Shown: positions 1 to 7,414 of the stretch, piece after piece | Layout: each line of letters begins with the position of its first letter | Numbering within the stretch: the stretch's first letter is position 1 | DNA from: Actinacidiphila yanglinensis | Lineage (GTDB): Bacteria > Actinomycetota > Actinomycetes > Streptomycetales > Streptomycetaceae | NCBI RefSeq assembly: GCF_900107965.1 | Contig: NZ_FNVU01000003.1 | Location: forward strand, 310,001 to 374,000 | Direction of reading: 5' to 3' | Length of the DNA: 64,000 bases | Notes under the pieces: generated by a model | Seen by the model: the letters and a program-made list of their open reading frames with translations, nothing else | Databases searched by the model: none | Told to the model about the DNA's origin: nothing | Program-made: the position numbers and the translations under genes

Positions 1-447
1 GACCACCTGGCCGCCGCTGAGGGTGCTCAGCGTCCGGTCGAGCGCGAGGCCGGCCAGACCGAGCCGGTCGAGCTGGGCGCGGGTGCGCTCCTCGACGTCC
101 CAGTCGTCGCCGATGGTGGTGAAGTGCTCCTCGCTCACGTCCCCGGACTCGACCGCGTCCAGGGCGCGGATCACCGCGGCGACGCCGAGCACCTCGGCCA
201 CCGTGAGGTCGCCGGTCAGGGGGAGGGTCTGCGGAAGGTAGCCGAGCGTGCCGTTGACGGCCACCGCTCCGCCGGTGGGCGCCAACTCGCCCGCGAGCAG
301 CCGCAGCAGCGTGCTCTTGCCGGCGCCGTTGGGCGCGACCAGGCCGGTCCGGCCCGCCCCCACGGAGAAGGTCAGGCCCTCGAAGACAGGTGTGTCGTCG
401 GGCCAGGAGAAGGACAGGTTGGTGCAGACGACGTTGACGTCGGACAT
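1..447 (-). CDS. ABC-F family ATPase, 5' part (runs off the window)
   Basis: The first 149 codons of an ABC-F protein, a soluble twin-ATPase that binds the ribosomal E site and either dislodges antibiotics or supports translation. Visible are a Walker A motif (APNGAGKST, about residue 41), the Q-loop stretch GYLPQ and the ABC signature LSGGQ near the cut end, all in the first nucleotide-binding domain; no membrane segments are seen. The ATG at 447 follows a GAGG ribosome binding site and gives the usual short N-terminus. The second ATPase domain and the linker lie beyond the left edge, so a resistance role cannot be told from a housekeeping one (EttA-like). The upstream leader ORF and hairpins favour the antibiotic-inducible kind. 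Confidence 0.9.
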   Translation of the reverse strand, partial: MSDVNVVCTNLSFSWPDDTPVFEGLTFSVGAGRTGLVAPNGAGKSTLLRLLAGELAPTGGAVAVNGTLGYLPQTLPLTGDLTVAEVLGVAAVIRALDAVESGDVSEEHFTTIGDDWDVEERTRAQLDRLGLAGLALDRTLSTLSGGQVV

Positions 448-471
448 GGCGGGGACCTCGGGAACGGAAGA

Positions 472-494
472 GGGCAGCGCGGACAGCTCTGCCC
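472..494 (-). terminator. Possible attenuator terminator before the ABC-F gene
   Basis: On the minus strand GGGCAG pairs with CTGCCC across an 11-nt loop and is followed by TCTTCCGTT, a weak pyrimidine run. It lies 25 bases upstream of the ABC-F start codon and downstream of the leader ORF, which is where a premature-termination hairpin would sit. The stem is only 6 bp, so the call is tentative. Confidence 0.4.
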
Positions 495-577
495 TGAGGG
501 GCATGGGAACGAGGGAACGACGACACCGCGACCGCCACGGCGGCTGCGTTCGTACGCGCCTGCCGGTGGCCGGTCAG

Positions 578-596
578 CTCCGGGTCTCACCCGGAG
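578..596 (-). promoter_or_regulatory. Leader hairpin overlapping the stop of the leader ORF
   Basis: CTCCGGGT and ACCCGGAG form a perfect 8-bp stem with a 3-nt loop. On the minus-strand RNA the stem overlaps the last codons and the TGA of the nine-codon leader ORF, so a ribosome stalled on the leader would keep it open. This arrangement fits ribosome-mediated attenuation. Confidence 0.55.
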
Positions 597-616
597 ATGT
601 CGTCGTCACCTGCCAT
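587..616 (-). CDS. Nine-residue leader peptide upstream of the ABC-F gene
   Basis: A short ORF encodes MAGDDDISG and stops with TGA. It has a strong ribosome binding site (GAGGAG, seven bases before the ATG), ends 139 bases upstream of the ABC-F start, and its stop codon lies inside an 8-bp hairpin. It is too short for ordinary gene calling. Leader peptides of this kind control several antibiotic-inducible ABC-F genes by ribosome stalling and attenuation; that is known for the family, and its use here is inference. The run of three Asp codons is distinctive, but I do not recognise it as a known stalling motif. Confidence 0.6.
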   Translation of the reverse strand: MAGDDDISG

Positions 617-678
617 GCCTGGTCTCCTCGCGTGATGGGGGCGGCCGATCGTCCCGCGTAAGGAGCCTGCCCCGCTCG

Positions 679-684
679 AGTTTA
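679..684 (-). promoter_or_regulatory. Candidate -10 box for the leader/ABC-F transcript
   Basis: The minus strand reads TAAACT, matching the actinobacterial TANNNT -10 consensus in an otherwise very GC-rich stretch, about 60 bases upstream of the leader start codon. No convincing -35 is visible. Confidence 0.35.
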
Positions 685-778
685 GCAGCGGCGGTGTCGC
701 GGCGATCCGTGCGCCGCGTGCCGCGGTGTCCTGCCGGGCGCCGTCCGACGCGGTGCCCGGGGGCCGGACCCGCCTCGT

Positions 779-973
779 TCAGAGGCCCAGGTCCAGGACG
801 CCGAAGGACGAGGAGACCCACGACGCCTCGGCGGAGTACTGGCCCGCCGCGGGGTTCTGCGACTCCGACGGGGTCTCCATGACCATGTCCTCGACGCGGA
901 TGCGCGCCGGCAGCCTGCCGAACCGCGCCTGCCGTGCCGCCGCCGCGCTGTCCTGGATGCGAATGCTTTCCAT
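779..973 (-). CDS. Small protein of unknown function (64 aa)
   Basis: Begins MESIRIQDSAAAARQ after a textbook GGAGG site seven bases before the ATG, so it is very likely translated. It has no signal peptide or membrane helix. The N-terminal half is basic and rich in Ala/Arg; the middle carries RIRVEDMVMETPSES; the C-terminus is Ser/Gly-rich and hydrophobic, ending GVLDLGL. The leader-plus-short-tail layout resembles a ribosomal-peptide precursor, but no modifying enzyme, protease or recognition partner lies nearby, so that is only a possibility. A long palindrome lies about 75 bases upstream of the start codon. Similar small Arg/Ala-rich proteins with a LP(A/P)R-I/V-x-x-EDMV stretch seem to occur in Streptomyces, but I cannot name a family. 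Confidence 0.7.
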   Translation of the reverse strand: MESIRIQDSAAAARQARFGRLPARIRVEDMVMETPSESQNPAAGQYSAEASWVSSSFGVLDLGL

Positions 974-1045
974 GGTCGACCTCCGCTCGGTCGGTGACGG
1001 CCCTCTCGCCGTACCGCTCTGGCTCTGACACGACATACGTTCGCA

Positions 1046-1082
1046 CCCCTTGCGTCACCTGTCAAGATGGTGACGCAAGGGG
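1046..1082. promoter_or_regulatory. Perfect 14-bp-arm palindrome upstream of the small protein gene
   Basis: CCCCTTGCGTCACC and its exact complement are separated by nine bases. On the minus strand the spacer reads into TTGACA, a consensus -35, so the palindrome brackets a likely -35 element of the 64-aa gene and would suit a repressor operator. It could also be the terminator hairpin of the preceding gene (stop at 1172), but no U-rich tail follows. Confidence 0.55.
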
Positions 1083-1171
1083 AATCGAGGACGGATGCGA
1101 GCGGGTGGCCGTTCGGTCGCCGGGGCCCTACGCCCCGGGGGCGGGGGAGGGGGCGGGCCGTCGCGTGCTGC

Positions 1172-1969
1172 TCACTCCGGTTCCCATGCCACGAGCCGGT
1201 CGAACACGCGCCGGTCGCCGTCGAGCGCGGGGACGTCCACCGGGAGGCGGCCGTACATGGTCATGAGCAGCTCGTGGGCCGTCCCGCGGGCGGAGGCGTC
1301 GGGCGTACCCGGTTCGGCGCCGGACGCGGACGCGGACGCGGCGCCGGGTGCGGGGAGGCGGGCGGCCTGTGCGCCCTCGGCGGAGAGCCGGAGGCGCCAG
1401 CTGCGGCCCTCGGTGGCGTGGTAGTCGACGGTCGCCGGCGCGTGCGGCCAGGCGACCGTCGTCGCGACACAGGTGGACAGGAACTCGTCGACGCCGTCGA
1501 GTGCCACCTCCTGCGGCAGCGACTGCGGTGCGCCGATGGTGAGTTGGGCGTCGTAGGTGTGCAGCGCGATCTCGTAGAGCTGGTGCCGGGCGACGGCGCC
1601 GCAGTTCTGCGGTGACTGCGAGGTGCCCCACCACGTCCAGCAGCCGCGATCCGGGCCGGACTCCCGCAGCGCGTCGAGGAGTTGCTCCGTGGACGCGGCC
1701 AGCCAGGCCACCTGGGCCGCGCGCTCCCGGGGTACGGGCGGCGCACCCTGCGGGACGGCCTTGGAGGTGGCGGTCGGCCCGGCGGCGACGGTCGCGGCCC
1801 AGGCCCGGCGCCCCTCGCCCAGGTGCCGCACCAGGTCGAACAGCGTCCACTCGGGGCAGGTCGGCACCTGCGCGTCGAGGTCGGGCGCGGCGGCGACCGC
1901 GGCACGGAAGGCGGTCGAGCGCTCGTCGATCAGCCGCAGCAGGTCGGGGAAGTCGGGAGTCGTTTGCAC
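1172..1969 (-). CDS. Maleylpyruvate isomerase/DinB-family mycothiol-dependent enzyme
   Basis: A 265-aa cytoplasmic protein of the family fusing a DinB-like four-helix metal-binding bundle (N-terminal about 160 residues) to a C-terminal MDMPI domain. The hallmark CPEWTLFDLVRHLGEG, with the early Trp and His, and the later HTYDAQ match the metal-binding pattern of the family. Characterised members are mycothiol-dependent isomerases or S-transferases; the substrate here is unknown. The GTG start at 1969 lacks a strong ribosome binding site. It lies 119 bases downstream of the MFS gene in the same direction, so co-transcription is possible. A low-complexity Ala/Ser stretch near residue 210 is probably a linker. 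Confidence 0.8.
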   Translation of the reverse strand: MQTTPDFPDLLRLIDERSTAFRAAVAAAPDLDAQVPTCPEWTLFDLVRHLGEGRRAWAATVAAGPTATSKAVPQGAPPVPRERAAQVAWLAASTEQLLDALRESGPDRGCWTWWGTSQSPQNCGAVARHQLYEIALHTYDAQLTIGAPQSLPQEVALDGVDEFLSTCVATTVAWPHAPATVDYHATEGRSWRLRLSAEGAQAARLPAPGAASASASGAEPGTPDASARGTAHELLMTMYGRLPVDVPALDGDRRVFDRLVAWEPE

Positions 1970-2088
1970 CCCGGCTGTCTATCACCGGGCTCCCGTCGGG
2001 GGACAGCGATTTCCGCAGCTCACCCGGTACCCGCGGGCCGCGCGCCGCGGGCGCCCGCGCGGTCCGCCCGGCCCCAACCCGCCCCGTC

Positions 2089-3345
2089 CTACGTCGCTTT
2101 CGCCCGTGCGGCTTCCGCTGCCGTCGCTTCCTGCACCGGACGGGTGGCGTGCGGGCGGCGGTGGTGGCGGTGCGGCTCGCCGTGGTGAGGGAAGCGGACC
2201 CGCAGGAGAGCCGCGCCGGCGCCGGCGAGCAGCACGAGACCGGCGCCGATCAGCAGCGCGGTGTGGTAGCCGCTGCCGAGCGTCGGCGCCACGACCTGCG
2301 GGCCGACCACCTGTCCGACGCCGTACCCCGTGGTGAGGATCGCGATGGCGCGCGGCACCCGGAGGTGGCGGCCGGTGGCGAGGGAGAGCGTGGTGATGCC
2401 CACGAAGGTGGCCCCGAAGAGCAGCGCGGAGACCACCGCGGCCGGTGCGGCCGCGGTCAGGGCGGGCAGGGCGATGCCGACCGCCTGGAGGACGAGTGCC
2501 CCGGTGATCAGGGTCGGCCGCGACATGCGGGTGCTGAGCCAGGTCCACGCCGCGCAGGACGGGACGGCGGCGACGCCGACGAGCGTCCACACGCTGCTGG
2601 ACAGCCAGCCGGGGCCGGACGCGGTGACGGCCGCGACGAGGAAGGTGCCGGCGATGATGTAGCCGGCTCCTTCCAGGAAGTACGAGGCCGCCAGCACGGC
2701 GAACCAGCGGTGGTGCCGCGGTCCGTCCGGTGTCCTGGTCGCCGCGGGCGCGGGAGCCCGCCCGGCCGACGGCTCGCCGACGGACCAGCCGAGCGCGAGC
2801 AGCAGCGCGGTGAGGCCCGCCGCGGACCACCAGGCCGCCTGCCAGTCGCCGATCGAGCGGATGACGGCGATCAGCACCCCGGACGCGGCGATGCCCGCGC
2901 CCACCCCGCCGTACGCCCAGCCGACGACGTGCGCGCGGGCGCCGGCCAGCCGGGTGAGGATCGTGTTCCCCGCCACCATGAACACCACCGCGCTCGCCAG
3001 GCCGGCGATCCCGCGGATCGCGACCCATGCCGCCAGGTCGTGGGTCAGCGGCATCGCCGCCAGCGAGGCGACCAGGACGACGCCGGAGACCCGGGAGGCG
3101 AGCCGGGTGCGGCTGAGCGACGGCACCGCGACGCCGAGGAGGGCCCCCAGCAGGTAGCCGAGGTAGTTGCTCGTGGCGAGCGTGCTCGCCTGGGACGGCA
3201 GCAGATGGGCCTGCGCCTCCATCAGCGGCAGGACCGGGGTGAACACGAACCGCCCCACGCCCATCGCCGCGGCCAGTGCCGCGCCGGTCTGCGCGACGAC
3301 GGACCACCCGGTGCGTGCGGACACGCTCGCCGGCGTGTCGGCCAT
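2089..3345 (-). CDS. YbfB/YjiJ-family MFS transporter
   Basis: A 418-aa integral membrane protein with about 12 hydrophobic helices. It starts MADTPASVSARTGW, and the early GVGRFVFTPVLPLM is the typical first-helix pattern of the YbfB/YjiJ branch of the major facilitator superfamily. The substrate is not known; members are thought to export small molecules or drugs. The His-rich C-terminal tail (HHGEPHRHHRRPH) might bind metal. The ATG at 3345 was chosen because it gives a normal cytoplasmic N-terminus and follows GGAGG; the reading frame stays open far upstream, into the region of the divergent regulator, and that extension is not credible. It is divergent from an Rrf2 regulator that probably controls it. 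Confidence 0.88.
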   Translation of the reverse strand: MADTPASVSARTGWSVVAQTGAALAAAMGVGRFVFTPVLPLMEAQAHLLPSQASTLATSNYLGYLLGALLGVAVPSLSRTRLASRVSGVVLVASLAAMPLTHDLAAWVAIRGIAGLASAVVFMVAGNTILTRLAGARAHVVGWAYGGVGAGIAASGVLIAVIRSIGDWQAAWWSAAGLTALLLALGWSVGEPSAGRAPAPAATRTPDGPRHHRWFAVLAASYFLEGAGYIIAGTFLVAAVTASGPGWLSSSVWTLVGVAAVPSCAAWTWLSTRMSRPTLITGALVLQAVGIALPALTAAAPAAVVSALLFGATFVGITTLSLATGRHLRVPRAIAILTTGYGVGQVVGPQVVAPTLGSGYHTALLIGAGLVLLAGAGAALLRVRFPHHGEPHRHHRRPHATRPVQEATAAEAARAKAT

Positions 3346-3355
3346 GGCGCCTCCT

Positions 3356-3381
3356 TTATCGTGGACATTCGTGGTCGATAA
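3356..3381. promoter_or_regulatory. Operator-like inverted repeat between MFS and Rrf2 genes
   Basis: TTATCG and CGATAA are spaced 14 bases apart in the 69-base divergent intergenic region, the only AT-rich stretch nearby. It is well placed to bind the adjacent Rrf2 regulator and control both promoters. Confidence 0.45.
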
Positions 3382-3414
3382 TCGAACCGAGCATAACAGG
3401 GACGTCGAAGGTCT

Positions 3415-3927
3415 ATGATTGGCCTCATGGAGATGCCTCAGACGGTCGAGTGGGCGCTGCACTGCTGCTGGCTCCTCGCGCAGAGCGACGGCGAGAGCCC
3501 CGTTCCGAGGCGTCGCATCGCGGAGTTCTTCGACCTGCCCGAGCCCTACCTGGCCAAGGCGCTCAAGCAGTTGGTCGCCGCGGGGATCCTCACCTCGGTC
3601 CCGGGGGTGAGCGGCGGGTACCGCCTGGCCCGGCCGGCGGACCGCATCACGGCACTCGAGGTCGTCCAGGCGATGAGGTCCGAGGCGACCATGTTCCGCT
3701 GCACCGAGATCCGGCAGCAGGGTCCGGTCGGCCTCACCGCGCAGCAGTGCACCAGGCCGTGCGGCATCGCCAAGGTGATGCACCAGGCCGAACTCGCCTG
3801 GCGCGCCGAGCTGGCCAGGACCACCATCGCCGGCCTCGTCGAGAACGCGCCCGGCGTCTCGGAACGCCGCGCGGCGAAGTGGCTCGGCCCCCAGTCGCGT
3901 CTCCGGCGCGGGACGCCCACGACCTGA
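3415..3927 (+). CDS. Rrf2-family transcriptional regulator
   Basis: A 170-aa DNA-binding protein with the Rrf2 winged helix: MPQTVEWALHCCWLLA, then IAEFFDLPEPYLAKALKQL and GVSGGYRLARP (wing). Three cysteines (FRC, QQC, RPCG) lie in the region where IscR/NsrR-type members hold an iron-sulfur cluster, although the spacing is longer between the first two; a redox- or electrophile-sensing role is plausible. A GAAGG precedes the first ATG (3415) closely; ATGs at 3427 and 3433 are alternatives and fit family N-termini better. It is divergent from the MFS transporter, its likely target. Confidence 0.85.
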   Translation: MIGLMEMPQTVEWALHCCWLLAQSDGESPVPRRRIAEFFDLPEPYLAKALKQLVAAGILTSVPGVSGGYRLARPADRITALEVVQAMRSEATMFRCTEIRQQGPVGLTAQQCTRPCGIAKVMHQAELAWRAELARTTIAGLVENAPGVSERRAAKWLGPQSRLRRGTPTT

Positions 3928-4177
3928 GTTCGGCGGCACTGAGCCCGTCCGTCCCGTTCGGACCGTCCGGCGTCCGGAGGACCCGGCACCCGCTGACATC
4001 CCCGGAAGGCCCCGGTGCCTCCTCAGGCCCCGGGATGCCGTCCGCGCCCGCCGCGGAAGATCCAACACCCCTGTTCCACCAGGCGATTGCGGGGTAGCGT
4101 TCCCGGTCGTGTCACGGCAGCGGCGGCCCGGCAGTCCGGGGCCGGTGCGGCCGGCCGTTCGAGCGAAGGGGCCACAC

Positions 4178-4987
4178 ATGGTCAGGTTCTCCCGCGCGCG
4201 GGTGCTCACCGTGCTCGCGACCGCGCTGGCGGCGGTGGGGGTGCTGTCCGCCGGCCCCGCGCTGGCCGACCCACCCGCGCCACCCGGGACTCCCACGGCG
4301 ACGGCCTTCGACGGCACGTCCACCGTGGGCCCGCTCTTCCGCAACGGACTTGCCCAGAACCACGGTTGCACCGCCAGCGTGGTGGCGAGCCCCCGCCACG
4401 ACCTCCTCCTGACCGCCGCGCACTGCGTCTCGGGAACCGCGGCCGGCTGGCAGTTCGCCCCCGGCTACCGCGCGGGTCAAACGCCTTACGGGGTATGGAC
4501 GGTGACCCACGCCTACGTCGACCCCCGGTGGAGCAGCAGCCAGGACCCGCGGTACGACTACGCGGTCCTGCAGGTCGCCGACCGGTCAACGGGCCACCGT
4601 ACGAACGCGATCCAGGACGTGACCGGGGCCGAGGTCCTCGGCACCGCGCCGCGCGCCGGCCAGGCCGTCACCGACGTCGCCTACAACGCCGGCATCGACG
4701 ACCTCCCGATCCACTGCGCCACCACGGTCACGTACACGGACGGGTCCCCCGGCTTCAACTGCCATGGCTACGTGGGCGGCAGCAGCGGCAGCCCCTGGCT
4801 GTCGACGGTGCCCGGCACCCACCGGACCGAGGTGGTCGGCGTCATCGGCGGCCTGCACCAGGGCGGTTGCTACGAGTACACCTCCTACTCCTCGCCCTTC
4901 ACCGTGCAGGCGGAGACGCTGATCCTCCGCGCGACGCTGGGGCTGCACCCCGATGTGGTGCCGGCCGCGGGCAGCGACGGCTGCTGA
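4178..4987 (+). CDS. Secreted trypsin-like serine protease
   Basis: A 269-aa exported protein of the S1 chymotrypsin-like fold. A Sec signal peptide (MVRFSRARVLTVLATALAAV, cut after ALA around residue 31) is followed by the catalytic triad: His in LTAAHC (residue 82), Asp in YDYAVL (127) and Ser in GSSGSPW (205). Cysteines around TAAHC and near the C-terminus would form disulfides. The ATG at 4178 follows GAAGGG at seven bases; an upstream GTG at 4109 would bury the signal peptide. It stands alone between the Rrf2 gene and a convergent glycosidase. The substrate is unknown; extracellular protein degradation is likely. Confidence 0.88.
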   Translation: MVRFSRARVLTVLATALAAVGVLSAGPALADPPAPPGTPTATAFDGTSTVGPLFRNGLAQNHGCTASVVASPRHDLLLTAAHCVSGTAAGWQFAPGYRAGQTPYGVWTVTHAYVDPRWSSSQDPRYDYAVLQVADRSTGHRTNAIQDVTGAEVLGTAPRAGQAVTDVAYNAGIDDLPIHCATTVTYTDGSPGFNCHGYVGGSSGSPWLSTVPGTHRTEVVGVIGGLHQGGCYEYTSYSSPFTVQAETLILRATLGLHPDVVPAAGSDGC

Positions 4988-5069
4988 CGCGTCGCCCACC
5001 CCGGCGCCCGATCCGATCCGGGCCGGGCCGGGGGACAGGCGGGTGCCCGGCCGCGGGTCGTGCGGCCGG

Positions 5070-5133
5070 ACACCGCCGGCACCGGGCACCGCCGGCACCG
5101 GACACCGCCGGCACCGGGCGCCGCCGTCACCGG
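5070..5133. repeat. Four tandem 16-bp units between convergent genes
   Basis: Units of the form RCACCGCCGGCACCGG: copies 1-3 differ only in the first base, and copy 4 is degenerate. They lie between the convergent protease and GH79 genes. Each unit contains a short GCCGGC palindrome, so the array may act as a terminator-like structure or simply be a slippage tract. Confidence 0.8.
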
Positions 5134-5193
5134 CGCCGGGCCGGAAGCGGGTGCCGTCCCGGCGCCACCGCTTCGGACCGTGGGCCGGGCGGT

Positions 5194-6666
5194 TCAGCCG
5201 AACTGGATGATCGCGGCGCTGCCCGCGGACACCGTGACGGTCGCGGACCGGCCGTGCACGGCCACCGGAGTGGACCGCGGCTTTGCGAACGCGCCGTGCG
5301 CGCCGACCTGTTGGCCGCCGAGGGTGATGCCGGTCGTCGCCGACAGGCCCGCCGCGGACGAGGTGGTCAGCGCGGTGAGGTGTCCGGCGCCGAAGTCACC
5401 GCCGAGATCGAGCGTGACGGTCTTCGCGCCGTTCGCCGCCGGGTCCTGGACGTCGTCGAGCACGACGGTCAGGCGGTGGCCGTTCCGCAGCGCGTACGCG
5501 CGGACGTCCGCCGCGTCGGGGTTGTCCAGCGCGGCGAAGCGGCCGGTGCCCACGAGTTCGGTCGCGAGCATCCCGTAGTAGACCGGCTCGGCGGTCAGAT
5601 CACCGGTGCCCGGGCAGAGCGGGGAGTAGGGGTCGCAGCCGGCGGCGTTGGTGCCGTCCATGAAGTCGGCGTTGACGATGCCCTGTTGCGCGATCAGCAG
5701 GTTGTAGTCCAGGGCCCACAGCGAGGAGGCGAAGGCGTCGCTCACTCCCGGAGTCCCGGCGCAGACCACGGAGTTGGTCTCGGTCATCGCGGCCGGGACG
5801 CCCAGCTGCGCGGCGGCGGCGAGCGCGGCCTGCGCGTTGGCGGTCTCGTACTGCACCGAGCCGGTGCCGAGCAGTTCGGGAATGGTCGCGACCGAGTCGC
5901 CGCAGGTGCTGGCCGGGTAGGTGTGGTCGGAGATCTCGGTGACGTCCGGGTGGCCCGCCTCCAGCCCGGCGAAGTCGCCGAGCCACGAACTGTGGTTGGT
6001 CTCGGCGTCCGGGCCGGTGATGCCCACGCCGGGCACGGCCTGCTCGATCGCGGCGGCGTCGGACTCGAAGTCGGCGTAGTACGCGGCGGGGGTGCTGTAG
6101 TAGAAGTTCGGCTCGTTGCCGATCTCGATCGCCAGCAGCGAGTCGCCGAGGATCTGCCGCGCGTACGTGGCCTCGTCCGCGGCCCTGGCCGGGTCCGGGT
6201 GCTTGAGGTTGACCGCGAGGATCATCTTCCAGCCGGCGCCCCGCACGATGGTGGCGAGGTGGCGCAGCTTGTCGGGGGTGATGGTGCCGCTGGTCGCCCA
6301 GGACGGCGCGGCCTCCCCGGTGGAGGTCCAGAAGGTGGCGTCACCGGAGTTGCCGCCGACCCGGATCACCCCGTGGGGGCCCAGCGTCCGCAGGTAGCCG
6401 GCGAAGTCCGTGTCGGCGTAGCTGTCCGACGCGACCGTGGCCGCGCCGAAGGAGAAGCCGACGAAGCCGGCGTTCAGCTGCTTGCCGAGCTGGTCCGGGT
6501 GCACCGCGATCGGCAGGGCATCCGCTGACGCACCGTCAGCGGATGCCCGGGTCGCCGCGTTGACCGGGCCGGTGCCGAGCAGCGTCGCTCCGGCGACCGC
6601 GGCGGCCACCGCGAGAGTGGTGAGGCGGGTGCGCCTGAGGCGTCGTGGAGTCAGAGAGATTGTCAC
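5194..6666 (-). CDS. Secreted GH79-type glycoside hydrolase (beta-glucuronidase-like)
   Basis: A 490-aa exported enzyme. It has an Arg-rich n-region, a hydrophobic core and an AxA cleavage site (signal peptide of about 38 residues), then a TIM-barrel with IEIGNEPN (acid/base Glu near residue 184) and TETNS (nucleophile Glu near 296). A C-terminal beta-sandwich ends ...GSAAIIQFG. The layout matches the GH79 family and its C-terminal domain; family members act on beta-glucuronides or 4-O-methyl-glucuronides of plant or proteoglycan polymers. The exact substrate cannot be read from sequence. The GTG start at 6666 is preceded by GAGG. It is convergent with the protease and downstream of the tetR gene. 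Confidence 0.78.
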   Translation of the reverse strand: MTISLTPRRLRRTRLTTLAVAAAVAGATLLGTGPVNAATRASADGASADALPIAVHPDQLGKQLNAGFVGFSFGAATVASDSYADTDFAGYLRTLGPHGVIRVGGNSGDATFWTSTGEAAPSWATSGTITPDKLRHLATIVRGAGWKMILAVNLKHPDPARAADEATYARQILGDSLLAIEIGNEPNFYYSTPAAYYADFESDAAAIEQAVPGVGITGPDAETNHSSWLGDFAGLEAGHPDVTEISDHTYPASTCGDSVATIPELLGTGSVQYETANAQAALAAAAQLGVPAAMTETNSVVCAGTPGVSDAFASSLWALDYNLLIAQQGIVNADFMDGTNAAGCDPYSPLCPGTGDLTAEPVYYGMLATELVGTGRFAALDNPDAADVRAYALRNGHRLTVVLDDVQDPAANGAKTVTLDLGGDFGAGHLTALTTSSAAGLSATTGITLGGQQVGAHGAFAKPRSTPVAVHGRSATVTVSAGSAAIIQFG

Positions 6667-6755
6667 GGACCCAACCTCGGGCGAGCCGTGCCCGGTGACA
6701 AGAAGTCGAACGGCAAAATCTTCAGATCAGTGACCGATGCTCATGTATGTGAACG

Positions 6756-7382
6756 TCAGCTCGCCGCGTCGGCGATCTCCCGCGCGGTCCGCGCCGCCCG
6801 TTCCGCGGTGGCCTCGACGGTGTCCCCGGAAACCCCGAACAGGCCCTGCCGGAGGAAGAGCGCGATCCCGTGCGCCGCGGACGCCACGCGCAGCAGCAGG
6901 TCGTAGGCCGCGTCCCGGCCGGGGGTGACGCCGCCGGCGACCGGCAGCAAAGCGGCCAGCAACTCCTCGCCGGCGGCGGCCATCCCCGGGTGCGCGGCCT
7001 TGTCCAGCCCCGCCGAGAAGGTGATGTCGAACAGGGCGCGGTCCTCCACGGCGAAGCGCACGTAGGCCGCCGCGAACGCGGCCAGCCGCTCGACCGGGTC
7101 GCCGGCGCGGGCCATGGCCGAGGTGAAGCGGGCGCGCTGCTCGCGGTAGCCGCGCTCGGCCAGTGCCGCGAGCAGGGCGTCGCGGTCGGCGAAGTGCTTG
7201 TAGGGGGCGGCGACGCTGACCCCGGCCCGGCGGCTCGCCTCGGCCAGGGTGAAGCCGTGCGGCCCGCGCTCGGCGACCAGTTCCAGCGCCGCTTCCTCCA
7301 GGGCCTGCCGGAGATTGCCGTGGTGCCGGCCGCTGGGTCGCTTGACAGGGGGAGTCACGTCCGTAAGGTTAACAGTATTCAC
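6756..7382 (-). CDS. TetR/AcrR-family regulator
   Basis: A 208-aa repressor with an N-terminal helix-turn-helix (ALELVAERGPHGFTLAEASRRAGVS...YKHFADRDALL, residues about 25-75) and a C-terminal ligand domain of the WHG type. The GTG at 7382 lies inside the operator-like repeat; a second in-frame GTG at 7358 would place the repeat wholly upstream and is a reasonable alternative start. It is divergent from a VOC-fold gene, which it probably represses together with itself. The ligand is unknown. Confidence 0.87.
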   Translation of the reverse strand: MNTVNLTDVTPPVKRPSGRHHGNLRQALEEAALELVAERGPHGFTLAEASRRAGVSVAAPYKHFADRDALLAALAERGYREQRARFTSAMARAGDPVERLAAFAAAYVRFAVEDRALFDITFSAGLDKAAHPGMAAAGEELLAALLPVAGGVTPGRDAAYDLLLRVASAAHGIALFLRQGLFGVSGDTVEATAERAARTAREIADAAS

Positions 7383-7401
7383 CAGGTAAATATCATTAAC
7401 C
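7342..7401 (+). promoter_or_regulatory. Promoter and TetR-type operator between tetR and the VOC gene
   Basis: On the plus strand TTGACA (7342-7347) and TAAGGT (7364-7369) make a good -35/-10 pair with a 16-base spacer. Overlapping the -10 and start site is an imperfect inverted repeat from GGTTAAC (7367) to GTTAACC-like TTAACC (7401), with inner arms AGTATT and AATATC. It is the only AT-rich stretch around and suits binding of the adjacent TetR protein. Confidence 0.6.
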
Positions 7402-7414
7402 TCGGAGGTACTCC

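Noticed and set aside
779..973. The 64-aa protein as a lasso-peptide precursor
   Set aside because: The C-terminal segment after a Gly lacks an acidic residue at ring position 7-9, and no B/C processing genes are present.
1612..3381. A 589-codon open frame on the plus strand opposite the MFS and DinB genes
   Set aside because: Arg/Gly/Ala-rich translation without domains; it mirrors the third-position GC of real minus-strand genes.
5070..5133. Short regular repeats as a CRISPR array
   Set aside because: Units are contiguous 16-mers with no unique spacers and no cas genes nearby.
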